Part shown: piece by piece, positions 10,001 through 18,499 of the stretch
Position numbering within the stretch: position 1 is the stretch's first letter
Layout of the letters: each line of letters opens with the position of its first letter
NCBI RefSeq assembly: GCF_947492405.1
Contig: NZ_CANLMP010000004.1
Location: 434,001-498,000, forward strand
Direction of reading: 5' to 3'
DNA from: an uncultured Aquimarina sp.
Lineage (GTDB): Bacteria; Bacteroidota; Bacteroidia; Flavobacteriales; Flavobacteriaceae
DNA: 64,000 bases
Translations under genes and position numbers: made by a program
Notes under the pieces: generated by a model
Told to the model about the DNA's origin: nothing
Seen by the model: the letters and a program-made list of their open reading frames with translations, nothing else
Databases searched by the model: none

Positions 10001-10396
10001 ATATTTCAATCAATTTACGCAGAGAATTTAGGAAACAACATTTTTAAAGTATCCTATTTACCTCAAGTTTGTCAACGATCCCCTATCAATGATTTTCTTA
10101 TAAAAGATATAGACCAAGATGGTTTTAAAGATGTTTTGATCGTGGGTAATAATTATTCCGCAGAAGCCAATTACGGCAGGCATGATGCGATGATAGGAAT
10201 ATACCTAAAAGGATCAAAAAAAGGTTTTATTCCAGTAGAAAATAACAAAAGTGGTTTTTTGGTTGCCAAGCAATCCAATCATATCATTTCTGTCCAAAAG
10301 AAAAATAAAGAAACATTAGTTCTTGCCCCACAAAACAATGACAGTATCGTGGTACATCGTATAATCAAAAAAAGAAATGTTTTAGCAAAAGACTGA
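7037..10396 (+). CDS. CRTAC1-like VCBS/FG-GAP repeat lipoprotein
   Basis: The start is taken as TTG at 7037, giving 1,119 residues. The protein then begins with a clean lipoprotein signal (KKNLIHIALILLLFGC), whereas the earlier TTG at 7004 lies inside the terminator hairpin. The protein carries many FG-GAP/VCBS units with calcium-type DxDxDG loops (FDYDLDGDLD, DFDNDGDQD) in two blocks. Between them, at about residues 530-620, is an ASPIC/UnbV domain (HFGVHSERVDSLEVIWPDG). Relatives are surface beta-propeller proteins that often accompany SusCD in marine Bacteroidota. A role in substrate binding or surface display is likely but unproven. It is related to the protein at the right edge of the window. 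Confidence 0.85.
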   Translation: MKKNLIHIALILLLFGCKKQPSEDFLFTLVPSSHSGVAFQNTIIENDSINVIDFQYCYNGGGVGIGDFNNDNLPDIVFTANQTSSKLYLNQGDLKFQDISAKSHFQTDSWITGVSIIDINTDGLDDIYLNVGGAHCDNDCNNLLFINKGLNEKGIPYFEEQASIYGLDDGNYSQQTVFFDYDLDGDLDAYIVHNGNTNKDRNTPIPKKYQPKHLSDYLLENKTIEDTNQIYFTNVSDSLGIIHKGFGLGIAINDFNNDNLPDIYISNDFITNDLMYINKGIDTMGVHLGFDEINQKVLSKQTYNAMGVDVADINNDILPDIMVVDMLPNNYERQKKMLGSNNYDKYLLSQRNGYTPQYVHNTLQIHNGFIKDQMLPASEIGFASGIASTDWSWAPLIGDYDNDGNKDIYITNGYVKDITDLDFINYSEYNNIFGTPSARKEKFKSLVEQLPGIHLPNVIYKNNGKTRFTDVSSHWTGSQKSYSNGSAYADLDLDGDLDLIVNNINSPAFILENHTSEKDKKFLRIQLKGTYKNKNGIGAKITLWESGSKQTQYQSIVKGYLSSVEPIIHFGVHSERVDSLEVIWPDGNISTKKIVSTNQCLTINYSVSPNKDRKKETELILEKEHTSFSYLHKENYSNDYIQQSLLSHQFNALGPCITKGDIDNQNGDEIFIGGSKNVPGTLFAEDVNGVYRPIQKLDMKYEDTASLFIDIDQDGDKDLYIGSGGSDAGNSKELLKDRIYINDGKGHFSVSNNKVLSKIKTNTTCVVANDVDNNGSQNIFIGGGVLPGKYPLHTPSYILNNQQGNLSLNDKISFSKPGIVTDASWADINNDKTKELIVVGQWMPISIYNINENGAKEIPVQWQDTNGKKIKMSGWWNSITLADFDNDGDQDIIAGNQGTNGYIQPMFEQAVYIYKKDFDNNGSIDPVLAQYFETADGLSLQPIHTRDDIMKQLVGLKKRYPTYNEFAKVNFEELLNIKNLDEETLSAYIFQSIYAENLGNNIFKVSYLPQVCQRSPINDFLIKDIDQDGFKDVLIVGNNYSAEANYGRHDAMIGIYLKGSKKGFIPVENNKSGFLVAKQSNHIISVQKKNKETLVLAPQNNDSIVVHRIIKKRNVLAKD

Positions 10397-10426
10397 TTTT
10401 GCAAAACATTAAAGGATAAAAAACAC

Positions 10427-12193
10427 ATGAAAGAAGTAGTTACTCACAATATAGAGGTAATACAGAAGTCCAAGGATTTTCAAGTTGATATAACCCTACT
10501 TGAAGAACAAAATGGAGTTACTATATATAATATTAATTTTTCATCTGAAACTAAATTTCTACCACAACAAGTGACTTTTAAATGGAAAATTCCTGTTATT
10601 AATGTAAAAGGAGTTTGGAAACCTACAACAGACTTTGCAAAAAGAATCATGGATGATTGGGAACTGGACCATATGGAATCCAGAATTTCTGTTGATTCTC
10701 CTGTTATTTCTTTATTTGGTCATGATGATCATAACATAATTACCTTTGCATGTTCTGATGCGATAAACACCAAAAAACTAAATGCATTATATCGAGAAGA
10801 AGATAATTGCATTTATTGTCATATTTCATTCTTTACAGAAAGATATCATGTAATTACAGATTATAACGCACAACTAAGAATTGATCAAAGTCATCAACCT
10901 TTTTCGGAATCTTTAAAAAACGTAGGAAAATGGTGGGAGAGTTTTGAAAATCTAACTCCAGCAATGGTACCTGATTTAGCAAAAGTCCCAGTATATTCTA
11001 CATGGTATCAGTTTCATCAAAAACTAGACATAGAAAACCTTATTGAAGAATGTAAAATTGCCTCTACATTAGGATATGAATTGATTATTCTTGATGATGG
11101 TTGGCAAACCAATGACGAAAACAGAGGATATGATTATACAGGTGACTGGTATCCTGAAAGAATTCCTGAAATGAAAAATTTTGTCAGCAGAATTCACGCA
11201 ACAGGAATGAAACTAGCTTTATGGTATTCTGTTCCTTTCTGTGGCAAAAAATCAAAAGCCTATAAAAAATTCAAAGGAAAATTTCTTACAGAAGAACATC
11301 GTTGGGCTCCTGTATTTGACCCTAGGTATCCTGAAGTAAGAGAATATCTGGTAAGCTTATATGTAAATGCATTAAAAACCTGGAAAATTGATGGTTTTAA
11401 ACTGGATTTTATCGATGAATTTAAAGTGTATCCCAGCACCAAACTAACTAAAGAAGAAGGAAGGGACTTTTCCTCAGTAAATCTGGCAGTTGATCGATTG
11501 ATGACAGATATTATGAGTTCGTTACACGCCATCAATCCAGAGGTTGTTATCGAATTTCGTCAAAAATATACAGGTCCGGCCATGCGCAAATATGGTAATA
11601 TGTTTAGAGCATTTGACTGCCCAGGTGATTCTACGATGAATAGAGTACGTATTGTCGATATAAAAATGCTTTGTAGAGAAACTGCTGTACACAGTGATAT
11701 GTTTACGTATCATGAACAAGAACCGTTAGAAATAAAAGCGTTACAATTAGTGAATACTTTATTTGGAGTGCCTCAACTTTCTATTTTACTCCAGAAAGCA
11801 ACACCAGATGAGTTATCCATGATTCATTTTTACACTCATTATTGGAGAAATCAGTCCGATATCTTCTTAAAAGGAAAATTTACACCACAAAAACCCTTAG
11901 CAAACTATCCAGTACTTAAATCTTCTTTAGGGAAACATACAATCATTGGGTTATTTGATAATTACATAATCGATTTCCAAGAAAAAACCAATAGAGTTGA
12001 TATCATCAATGGTCAGCTAAACACTAAGATCATATTAAGCAGTGATCAAAATTATGGAGCATATCACTGTATTACCTATGACTGTACTGGAAAAAAAGTA
12101 GATGAGTACGACATAATGATTCTCATAGGTGCCATTCAGATAAAAGTCCCCGTTTGCGGATTAATTATATTAGAAAAGAACACTGATACCTAA
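10427..12193 (+). CDS. GH36-type alpha-galactosidase, apparently cytoplasmic
   Basis: The 588-residue protein has the (beta/alpha)8 core of clan GH-D. LDDGWQTN (about residues 222-229) is the conserved substrate-binding strand, KLDFIDEF (about 325-332) carries the expected nucleophile Asp, and FRAFDCPGDS (about 390-400) the likely acid/base Asp. An N-terminal beta domain precedes the barrel. No signal peptide is seen (MKEVVTHNIEVIQKS), so the enzyme should work in the cytoplasm on an imported small alpha-galactoside. It sits 31 bases after the VCBS gene and just before the glycerol catabolic fusion. This placement points to an alpha-galactosyl-glycerol substrate. Related GH36 members also include raffinose-synthase-like transferases. 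Confidence 0.85.
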   Translation: MKEVVTHNIEVIQKSKDFQVDITLLEEQNGVTIYNINFSSETKFLPQQVTFKWKIPVINVKGVWKPTTDFAKRIMDDWELDHMESRISVDSPVISLFGHDDHNIITFACSDAINTKKLNALYREEDNCIYCHISFFTERYHVITDYNAQLRIDQSHQPFSESLKNVGKWWESFENLTPAMVPDLAKVPVYSTWYQFHQKLDIENLIEECKIASTLGYELIILDDGWQTNDENRGYDYTGDWYPERIPEMKNFVSRIHATGMKLALWYSVPFCGKKSKAYKKFKGKFLTEEHRWAPVFDPRYPEVREYLVSLYVNALKTWKIDGFKLDFIDEFKVYPSTKLTKEEGRDFSSVNLAVDRLMTDIMSSLHAINPEVVIEFRQKYTGPAMRKYGNMFRAFDCPGDSTMNRVRIVDIKMLCRETAVHSDMFTYHEQEPLEIKALQLVNTLFGVPQLSILLQKATPDELSMIHFYTHYWRNQSDIFLKGKFTPQKPLANYPVLKSSLGKHTIIGLFDNYIIDFQEKTNRVDIINGQLNTKIILSSDQNYGAYHCITYDCTGKKVDEYDIMILIGAIQIKVPVCGLIILEKNTDT

Positions 12194-12417
12194 GTACACT
12201 AGTTAAAAATAATCAATAAAAATGATCATACTCAGTATAAAAAATAATACAAACGATTACATTTTTTTTAATTATCAATTATCTTTTTCATTGCCTAAAT
12301 AATTTAGATATTTATAATTAATTGATTAATAGCTTAGAATATTTACTGTTTTTTAAGATAATTACAAAAAATCAACACCTAACTAAAGTATATAAAAATA
12401 AAGTCAAATATCTTCTG

Positions 12418-15400
12418 ATGAATAAAAAATATATCATTGCATTTGATCAAGGAACTACAAGTACCAGAGCAATTATTTTTGATAACAAAGGTATGATTTG
12501 TGGTATAGCTCAAAAAGAACTAACACAACATTATCCGCAATCTGGTTGGGTAGAACACGATCCTCTTGAAATTTTCAGGCATCAACAAGAAGTATTTAAA
12601 GAAGTATTATCTACATCTAAAATAAGTATTGATCAGATTGCAGGGGTAGGCATTACTAATCAAAGGGAAACTACTGTAGTCTGGGATAAAACAACAGGAA
12701 AGCCCATTTATAACGCTATCGTATGGCTAGATAAAAGAACATCGACTATTTGCAAAAATCTAAAAGCAGTTGGACTGGAAGATTATGTATCTAAAAATAC
12801 AGGCTTAGTAATTGACTCTTATTTTTCTGGCACAAAATTAAAATGGATATTAGATACTATAGAAGGTGCCAGAGAAAAAGCTGAAAGAGGAGATTTATTA
12901 TTTGGAACAATTGACACTTGGCTGATTTGGAAATTTACCAATGGTGCTAAGCATGTTACAGATCACTCTAATGCATCAAGGACGATGTTGTACAATATTA
13001 TACAGCTGAAATGGGATAAAACTATGCTAAATGCTTTAAATGTCCCGAATAACATGCTCCCCGAAGTTCAGCATTCGTCATCCGATTTTGGTGTCATTTC
13101 TTATCAAGGAAAAGAAATCCCGATATACGGTGTTGCCGGAGATCAACAAGCTTCGTTATTTGGACAAGGTGGATATAAATCAGGAATCGCTAAAAACACC
13201 TATGGAACAGGCTGTTTTTTATTGTTAAATACAGGAAAAAAAGCCTATCAATCTAAGAATGGATTATTAACTACTTTATGCTGTAGTCTGCCAGAAGATA
13301 ATATAAAATATGCCTTGGAAGGTAGTGTTTTTGTTGGAGGAGCTTCTGTGCAATGGCTACGTGATAAATTGCAAGTAATTACAAAAGCTTCAGAAACCGA
13401 AGAAATCTGTAAATCCACTCCATCTTCAGAAGGCTTATACGTAGTTCCAGCATTTGCAGGTTTAGGTGCTCCTCATTGGGACATGAATGCAAAAGGAGCC
13501 GTTTATGGATTAACACTGGATTCAGGAAAAAATGAAATCATAAAAGCCACTATAGATGCTTTAGCCTATCAGACTCGTGATGTATTGGATGCAATGATAG
13601 AAGACAGTGGTAAACTCATGAAAGAACTTAAAGTAGATGGTGGAGCATCTGCGAATAACTATTTAATGCAATTTCAGGCCGATATTCTAAACGTAGAAGT
13701 TGATCGGCCCGCAATGTTAGAAGTAACAGCACTTGGTGCTGCATTCCTGGCAGGAATAAAAGCTGGGGTTTGGACGAAAAAGGATATTTCAAAAATTAGA
13801 ATTGTAGATACCAGGTTCAAACCCCAGATTACAGAGCATGAACGAAATAGAAAATACAGCGGATGGAAAGAAGCGATAGAACGCACAAAATCTTCTAATA
13901 CAAAAATGCTTTCTATTAAAGAAGAAGGTCCAATTCGTTTTTCTATACTTGATAGACACATACAATTACAAAAAGCTCAGACAACTAAATATGACCTTAT
14001 CATTATTGGTGGGGGAGTCACAGGAGCGGGAATTGCTTTGGATGCTGCTTCTAGAGGATTAAAAGTGTGTTTAGTAGAAAAAAACGATTTTGCTTCAGGA
14101 ACAAGTAATAAATCTACAAAACTTATTCACGGTGGATTGCGATATCTAAAACAAATGGAAATCGCACTTGTAAAAGAATCTGGAAGCGAACGAGCTACTG
14201 TCCATAAGCTTGCCCCTCATTTGGTAGTACCAGAAAAAATGTTGTTACCACTAATAGAAGGGGGAACATATGGAAAAATGATGACCGCCATAGGGTTAAA
14301 AGTATATGATTTTTTAGCAAATGTAGAGGGAGACGATAAACGAAAAATGCTCAGTGTAGAAGAAACGGTCACCAAAGAACCGTTATTAAATAAAAATGGA
14401 CTTACTGGGGGAGGTTATTATGCAGAGTATCGAACGGATGATGCAAGACTTACTGTAGAACTTCTGAAAAAAGCAGCTTCTTATGGAGCCAATATCATCA
14501 ATTATTGTGAAATGACAACTTTTAATTATGATGACGAAGGAAAAATTAAAAGCTTAGAATGTTTAGATCATAATTCCCAAAAAAGATTTATGATCAAAGC
14601 GCGAAATTATGTTTCGGCAGCTGGTCCTTGGGTAGATTTATTACGAGAAAAGGATCATTCTATGAATAACAAACACTTGCACCTAACTAAAGGAGTACAC
14701 ATTGTTTTTTCCAGAGAACGCTTTCCGCTTACTCAATCTGTATACTTCGATGTATCAGATGGAAGAATGATTTTTGCGATTCCAAGGGGTCGAGCAACAT
14801 ATTTGGGTACTACAGACACTAACTACAAAGCCAATCTAAATCGTGTAGTAGCTACACAAAAAGATGCTCAATATTTGTTAGACGCAGTAAATAACATGTT
14901 CCCAACTGTCCAACTAACCCTACAAGACATAGAATCTAATTGGGCTGGACTAAGACCACTTATACACGAAGATGGAAAAGACCCTTCAGAATTATCCAGA
15001 AAAGATGAAATATTTGTTTCTAAAACAGGTTTAATTTCGATTGCCGGAGGAAAGCTAACCGGATATCGAAAAATGGCACAACGTGTAATCGATACCGTTC
15101 TAAAAACAATGAGTTCTAAGAAAAGAGAACAGTTTTCAAAATCGTTTACTCAAAACCTTCCTCTTACCAGTGATCCTCTAAAAGATACCGAAGAAGTAGA
15201 GAAATATCTTTTGGAAATTAATCAACGCCTAAAAGAATTAAATATACAAGATGAATATTACGGCTGGTATCTAGCCACCACATACGGCAAACAAGCGAAT
15301 ACTATTATTGATAAAGTAGGCTATTTTTTAAATGATTCTATTGAAGAAAAATTAATACGGTCAGAAGTATGGTATGGAGTACATCATGAGATGATTAATG

Positions 15401-15597
15401 GATTAGCTGATTTTTTTGTACGACGAACTGGACGATTATACTTTGACATTAATAGCGTCCGCAAGTATAGATCTATGGTGCAAGAAGATCTCATAAAATA
15501 TTTAAAGTGGGATGAACAACGTCTGGAAAATGAAAACAATTATTTGGATTTGTTGCTGCAAGATGCATCTACTTATTATGAACACGAAATCACTTAA
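12418..15597 (+). CDS. Glycerol kinase-glycerol-3-phosphate dehydrogenase fusion
   Basis: The preferred start is the ATG at 12418 (1,059 residues), because the glycerol kinase opening (YIIAFDQGTTSTRAIIFD) follows at once. Residues 1 to about 495 are a full FGGY glycerol kinase (GITNQRETTVVWD, AGDQQASLFGQ, DGGASANNYLMQ). Residues from about 525 on are a full FAD-dependent GlpD (IIIGGGVTGAGIALDAASRG, KSTKLIHGGLRYLKQ, TYLGTTDTNY). An in-frame ATG at 13906 (residue 497) falls where a separate GlpD would begin. The protein would turn glycerol into glycerol 3-phosphate and then dihydroxyacetone phosphate, passing electrons to quinone. No glycerol facilitator is encoded nearby, as expected if glycerol is released inside the cell by the alpha-galactosidase. 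Confidence 0.93.
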   Translation: MNKKYIIAFDQGTTSTRAIIFDNKGMICGIAQKELTQHYPQSGWVEHDPLEIFRHQQEVFKEVLSTSKISIDQIAGVGITNQRETTVVWDKTTGKPIYNAIVWLDKRTSTICKNLKAVGLEDYVSKNTGLVIDSYFSGTKLKWILDTIEGAREKAERGDLLFGTIDTWLIWKFTNGAKHVTDHSNASRTMLYNIIQLKWDKTMLNALNVPNNMLPEVQHSSSDFGVISYQGKEIPIYGVAGDQQASLFGQGGYKSGIAKNTYGTGCFLLLNTGKKAYQSKNGLLTTLCCSLPEDNIKYALEGSVFVGGASVQWLRDKLQVITKASETEEICKSTPSSEGLYVVPAFAGLGAPHWDMNAKGAVYGLTLDSGKNEIIKATIDALAYQTRDVLDAMIEDSGKLMKELKVDGGASANNYLMQFQADILNVEVDRPAMLEVTALGAAFLAGIKAGVWTKKDISKIRIVDTRFKPQITEHERNRKYSGWKEAIERTKSSNTKMLSIKEEGPIRFSILDRHIQLQKAQTTKYDLIIIGGGVTGAGIALDAASRGLKVCLVEKNDFASGTSNKSTKLIHGGLRYLKQMEIALVKESGSERATVHKLAPHLVVPEKMLLPLIEGGTYGKMMTAIGLKVYDFLANVEGDDKRKMLSVEETVTKEPLLNKNGLTGGGYYAEYRTDDARLTVELLKKAASYGANIINYCEMTTFNYDDEGKIKSLECLDHNSQKRFMIKARNYVSAAGPWVDLLREKDHSMNNKHLHLTKGVHIVFSRERFPLTQSVYFDVSDGRMIFAIPRGRATYLGTTDTNYKANLNRVVATQKDAQYLLDAVNNMFPTVQLTLQDIESNWAGLRPLIHEDGKDPSELSRKDEIFVSKTGLISIAGGKLTGYRKMAQRVIDTVLKTMSSKKREQFSKSFTQNLPLTSDPLKDTEEVEKYLLEINQRLKELNIQDEYYGWYLATTYGKQANTIIDKVGYFLNDSIEEKLIRSEVWYGVHHEMINGLADFFVRRTGRLYFDINSVRKYRSMVQEDLIKYLKWDEQRLENENNYLDLLLQDASTYYEHEIT

Positions 15598-15649
15598 ATT
15601 TAAAATGATAAATCATTAGATTTTCTAAATTCATTAATACATCACACAA

Positions 15650-17296
15650 ATGGGAATATTATCTTTTATTGGGTTTACATTACTAGTAGCAATATACGCT
15701 TGGTGGAAAACGAGAAGCACTGACGAAAAATCTGCTGACGGTTATTATCTAGGAGGTAGAAGTCTTGGCGCCATAACCATTGCAGGCTCATTATTATTAA
15801 CGAATTTGTCTGCAGAACAGATTGTAGGACTTAATGGGCAAGCTTTTACAGAAGGAGTACTGGTTATGGCTTGGGAAACATTAGCTGCGATTGCCATGGT
15901 ACTTACCGCTATATGGCTACTTCCTAAATACATGAAAGGTGGTATCACTACAATTCCGGAGTTTATAGAAAAACGTTTCGACGAAAACACAAAAGCAATA
16001 TTATCTGTTTTATTTCTAGTAGCATTTAGTATTGTGTTATTACCTACAATTCTCTATTCTGGATCACTAGCCTTTAGTACTATGTTTGACTTACCAGAGT
16101 TATTAAGTTGGTCTAACTCTTCTACTATTTGGCTTTGTGTATGGAGTATCGGACTCATAGGAGTAATATATGCCATTTTTGGTGGATTAAAAGCGGTTGC
16201 TGTATCAGATCTTATAAACGCTATAGGATTATTGATAGGCGGACTGTTAATTCCATACTTTGGGTTAAAATTAGTTGGCAACGGAAGTATGATGGATGGC
16301 ATCAATACCTTATGGACAGAGAATCAAGATAAGTTTAATGTTACAGGAGGAGTTACTTCGTCTATTCCTGTAGGAACTATTTTTACCGGAATGATGATCG
16401 CACAGATGTATTATTGGGGGACTAACCAATCTATTCTGCAGCGCGTTTTTGGTGCAAAAAGTTTAAAAGAAGGTCAAAAAGGAATGATGCTTGCAGCTTT
16501 TGTAAAATTCCTTATCCCTATAATAGTTGTACTTCCTGGTATTATAGCTTGGAATGTATTTAATGGAGACCTTGATTCTGCAGATCAAGCATATCCAGAA
16601 CTTGTTCGTAAAGTACTTCCGCCTGCATTGCTTGGCTTTTTTGCAGCGGTCCTTTTTGGTGCTGTATTAAGTTCATTTAATAGTTTATTAAATAGTAGCG
16701 CGACGCTTTTTGGATTTGACCTCTATAAAAAATTCTTTAAACCTGATGCCAGTGATATTCAGACGGTAAAAGCAGGAAAATTATTTGGGCTTATTGTTGC
16801 ACTGATCTCTATGACAATCGCACCATTTATTGCGAATGCTCCAGAAGGATTATTTTCATATATCCAACAAGCTTTAGGAAGTTTAAGCGTCCCTATTTTA
16901 GCAGTCGTTATTATTGGAATACTTACTAAAAAAGTACCTGCCCTTGGAGCTAAAGTAGTATTAATTGCTGGAGTTATTATGTACCTCGTAAGCCTACTTA
17001 TCTTAGGTCCTTATTTTACAAACGAAGCATTATCTGAAGCAACCTCTAATAGTATTACAGACCCAGACCAATTAGCCGTTATTAAAGCTGAAGCATATCC
17101 ACATTTTCTGCATATTATGGGGATTTTATTTGTAATTAATACAGCAATTATGCTTATCATTGGCATTCTTAAACCAAAAACAGATATTTATGTACCTGCT
17201 ACAACAGACGTGATAGATACAACTCCTTGGAAATATGCTTTTATAGTTGGTGCAATAATTACAGTTTTAGTTATTAGCACTTATTTGATTTTCTGA
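15650..17296 (+). CDS. Sodium/sugar symporter of the SSS (SLC5) family
   Basis: The 548-residue protein has about 14 predicted membrane segments and strong SSS signatures: GYYLGGRSLGAITIAGSLLL, TNLSAEQIVGLNGQAF, YYWGTNQSILQRVFGAK and a core region LSSFNSLLNSSATLFGFDLY. The overall pattern resembles the Vibrio Na+/galactose transporter vSGLT. It would carry the sugar or intact galactoside from the periplasm across the inner membrane, completing the SusCD route. It lies 52 bases after the glycerol fusion gene and 95 before galE, on the same strand, and is likely part of the same operon. Confidence 0.9.
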   Translation: MGILSFIGFTLLVAIYAWWKTRSTDEKSADGYYLGGRSLGAITIAGSLLLTNLSAEQIVGLNGQAFTEGVLVMAWETLAAIAMVLTAIWLLPKYMKGGITTIPEFIEKRFDENTKAILSVLFLVAFSIVLLPTILYSGSLAFSTMFDLPELLSWSNSSTIWLCVWSIGLIGVIYAIFGGLKAVAVSDLINAIGLLIGGLLIPYFGLKLVGNGSMMDGINTLWTENQDKFNVTGGVTSSIPVGTIFTGMMIAQMYYWGTNQSILQRVFGAKSLKEGQKGMMLAAFVKFLIPIIVVLPGIIAWNVFNGDLDSADQAYPELVRKVLPPALLGFFAAVLFGAVLSSFNSLLNSSATLFGFDLYKKFFKPDASDIQTVKAGKLFGLIVALISMTIAPFIANAPEGLFSYIQQALGSLSVPILAVVIIGILTKKVPALGAKVVLIAGVIMYLVSLLILGPYFTNEALSEATSNSITDPDQLAVIKAEAYPHFLHIMGILFVINTAIMLIIGILKPKTDIYVPATTDVIDTTPWKYAFIVGAIITVLVISTYLIF

Positions 17297-17391
17297 CAAC
17301 TACTAAAACTAAATCACGATCTATTTTTAGTTATAACCAGTATTATATTAACTTTACACTCTATTACAATAAAACTCTTGAAAACAAAAAA

Positions 17392-18414
17392 ATGAAAATA
17401 CTAGTTACCGGTGGATTGGGGTTTATCGGATCACATACAGTAGTAGAACTACAAACTGAAGGATATGATGTAGTTATCGTTGATAACTGTTCTAACTCCT
17501 CTACTGATGTTCTAAAAGGAATTAAGGCAATTACAGGAAAAACGCCAATTTTTGAAAACTTCGATCTTAGAGAAAAAGATAAAGTTCAAGATTTTTTTAC
17601 ACGTCATACTGATATTGAAGGCGTTATTCATTTTGCAGCATCTAAAGCTGTTGGAGAAAGTGTAGAAAAACCTCTTTTATACTATGAAAACAATATCGGC
17701 GTACTTGTATATATTCTTCAAGAACTACAGAAAAAAGATAAAACCAATTTTATTTTCAGTTCTTCTTGTACGGTATACGGTCAAGCAGATGAACTACCGA
17801 TTACCGAAAATGCACCTGTAAAAATCGCAGAATCGCCTTATGGAAATACAAAGCAGATTGGTGAAGAAATTATAAAAGATATCTGTAAGGTAAAACCAAA
17901 TCTGAACGCAATTGCATTGCGTTATTTTAATCCTATTGGTGCTCATCCATCAGCTGAGATTGGTGAACTACCAATCGGAGTTCCTCAGAACCTTATTCCG
18001 TTTATTACGCAGACAGGTATTGGACTTAGAGAAGAACTTTCTGTCTTTGGAGATGATTACCCAACAGAAGATGGAACGTGTATTAGGGATTACATTCACG
18101 TCGTTGATCTTGCTAAAGCTCATGTAATTGCCTTACAACGTCTCCTAAATAATACCAATACCTCTAATTACGAAGTATTTAATGTTGGAACTGGAACCGG
18201 TAGTTCTGTATTAGAAGTTATAAACTCTTTTGAAAAAGTATCTAACCAAAAATTGAATTATAAAATTGTGGATAGAAGAGAAGGGGATATTATCTCTGCT
18301 TATGCTAATACAGACAAAGCTAATAAAGAACTTGGATGGAAAGCTAAAAGCACTTTGGATGAAGCGCTATCTTCTGCTTGGAAATGGGAGCAAAAGGTGA
18401 GAGAAAAGAACTAG
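17392..18414 (+). CDS. galE: UDP-glucose 4-epimerase
   Basis: The 340-residue protein shows the NAD-binding GGLGFIGSH at residues 7-15, the SSSCTVYG segment near 125, the YxxxK catalytic pair in SPYGNTKQ near 150, and RYFNPIGAHPS. All are typical of GalE of normal length. It interconverts UDP-galactose and UDP-glucose in the Leloir pathway, so galactose released by the alpha-galactosidase can enter glycolysis. Galactokinase and uridylyltransferase are not visible in the window. It is the last gene of the sugar locus and is followed by a perfect terminator. Confidence 0.95.
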   Translation: MKILVTGGLGFIGSHTVVELQTEGYDVVIVDNCSNSSTDVLKGIKAITGKTPIFENFDLREKDKVQDFFTRHTDIEGVIHFAASKAVGESVEKPLLYYENNIGVLVYILQELQKKDKTNFIFSSSCTVYGQADELPITENAPVKIAESPYGNTKQIGEEIIKDICKVKPNLNAIALRYFNPIGAHPSAEIGELPIGVPQNLIPFITQTGIGLREELSVFGDDYPTEDGTCIRDYIHVVDLAKAHVIALQRLLNNTNTSNYEVFNVGTGTGSSVLEVINSFEKVSNQKLNYKIVDRREGDIISAYANTDKANKELGWKAKSTLDEALSSAWKWEQKVREKN

Positions 18415-18440
18415 AACATCATATTATAACGATTACAATA

Positions 18441-18478
18441 AAAAAGACCTGAAGAACGTATGTTCTTCAGGTCTTTTT
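18441..18478. terminator. Bidirectional rho-independent terminator
   Basis: A perfect 17-bp stem (18441-18457 with 18462-18478) and GTAT loop is flanked by A5 and T5 runs. It lies between galE (+) and the PpiD-like gene (-), which converge here, so it can end both transcripts. Confidence 0.95.
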
Positions 18479-18499
18479 ATATTTTGGAAAACTAGTTTT

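Noticed and set aside
12322..12417. N-terminal extension of the glycerol kinase fusion
   Set aside because: The 32 extra residues have no match to the GlpK start, and the family opening follows directly after the ATG at 12418.
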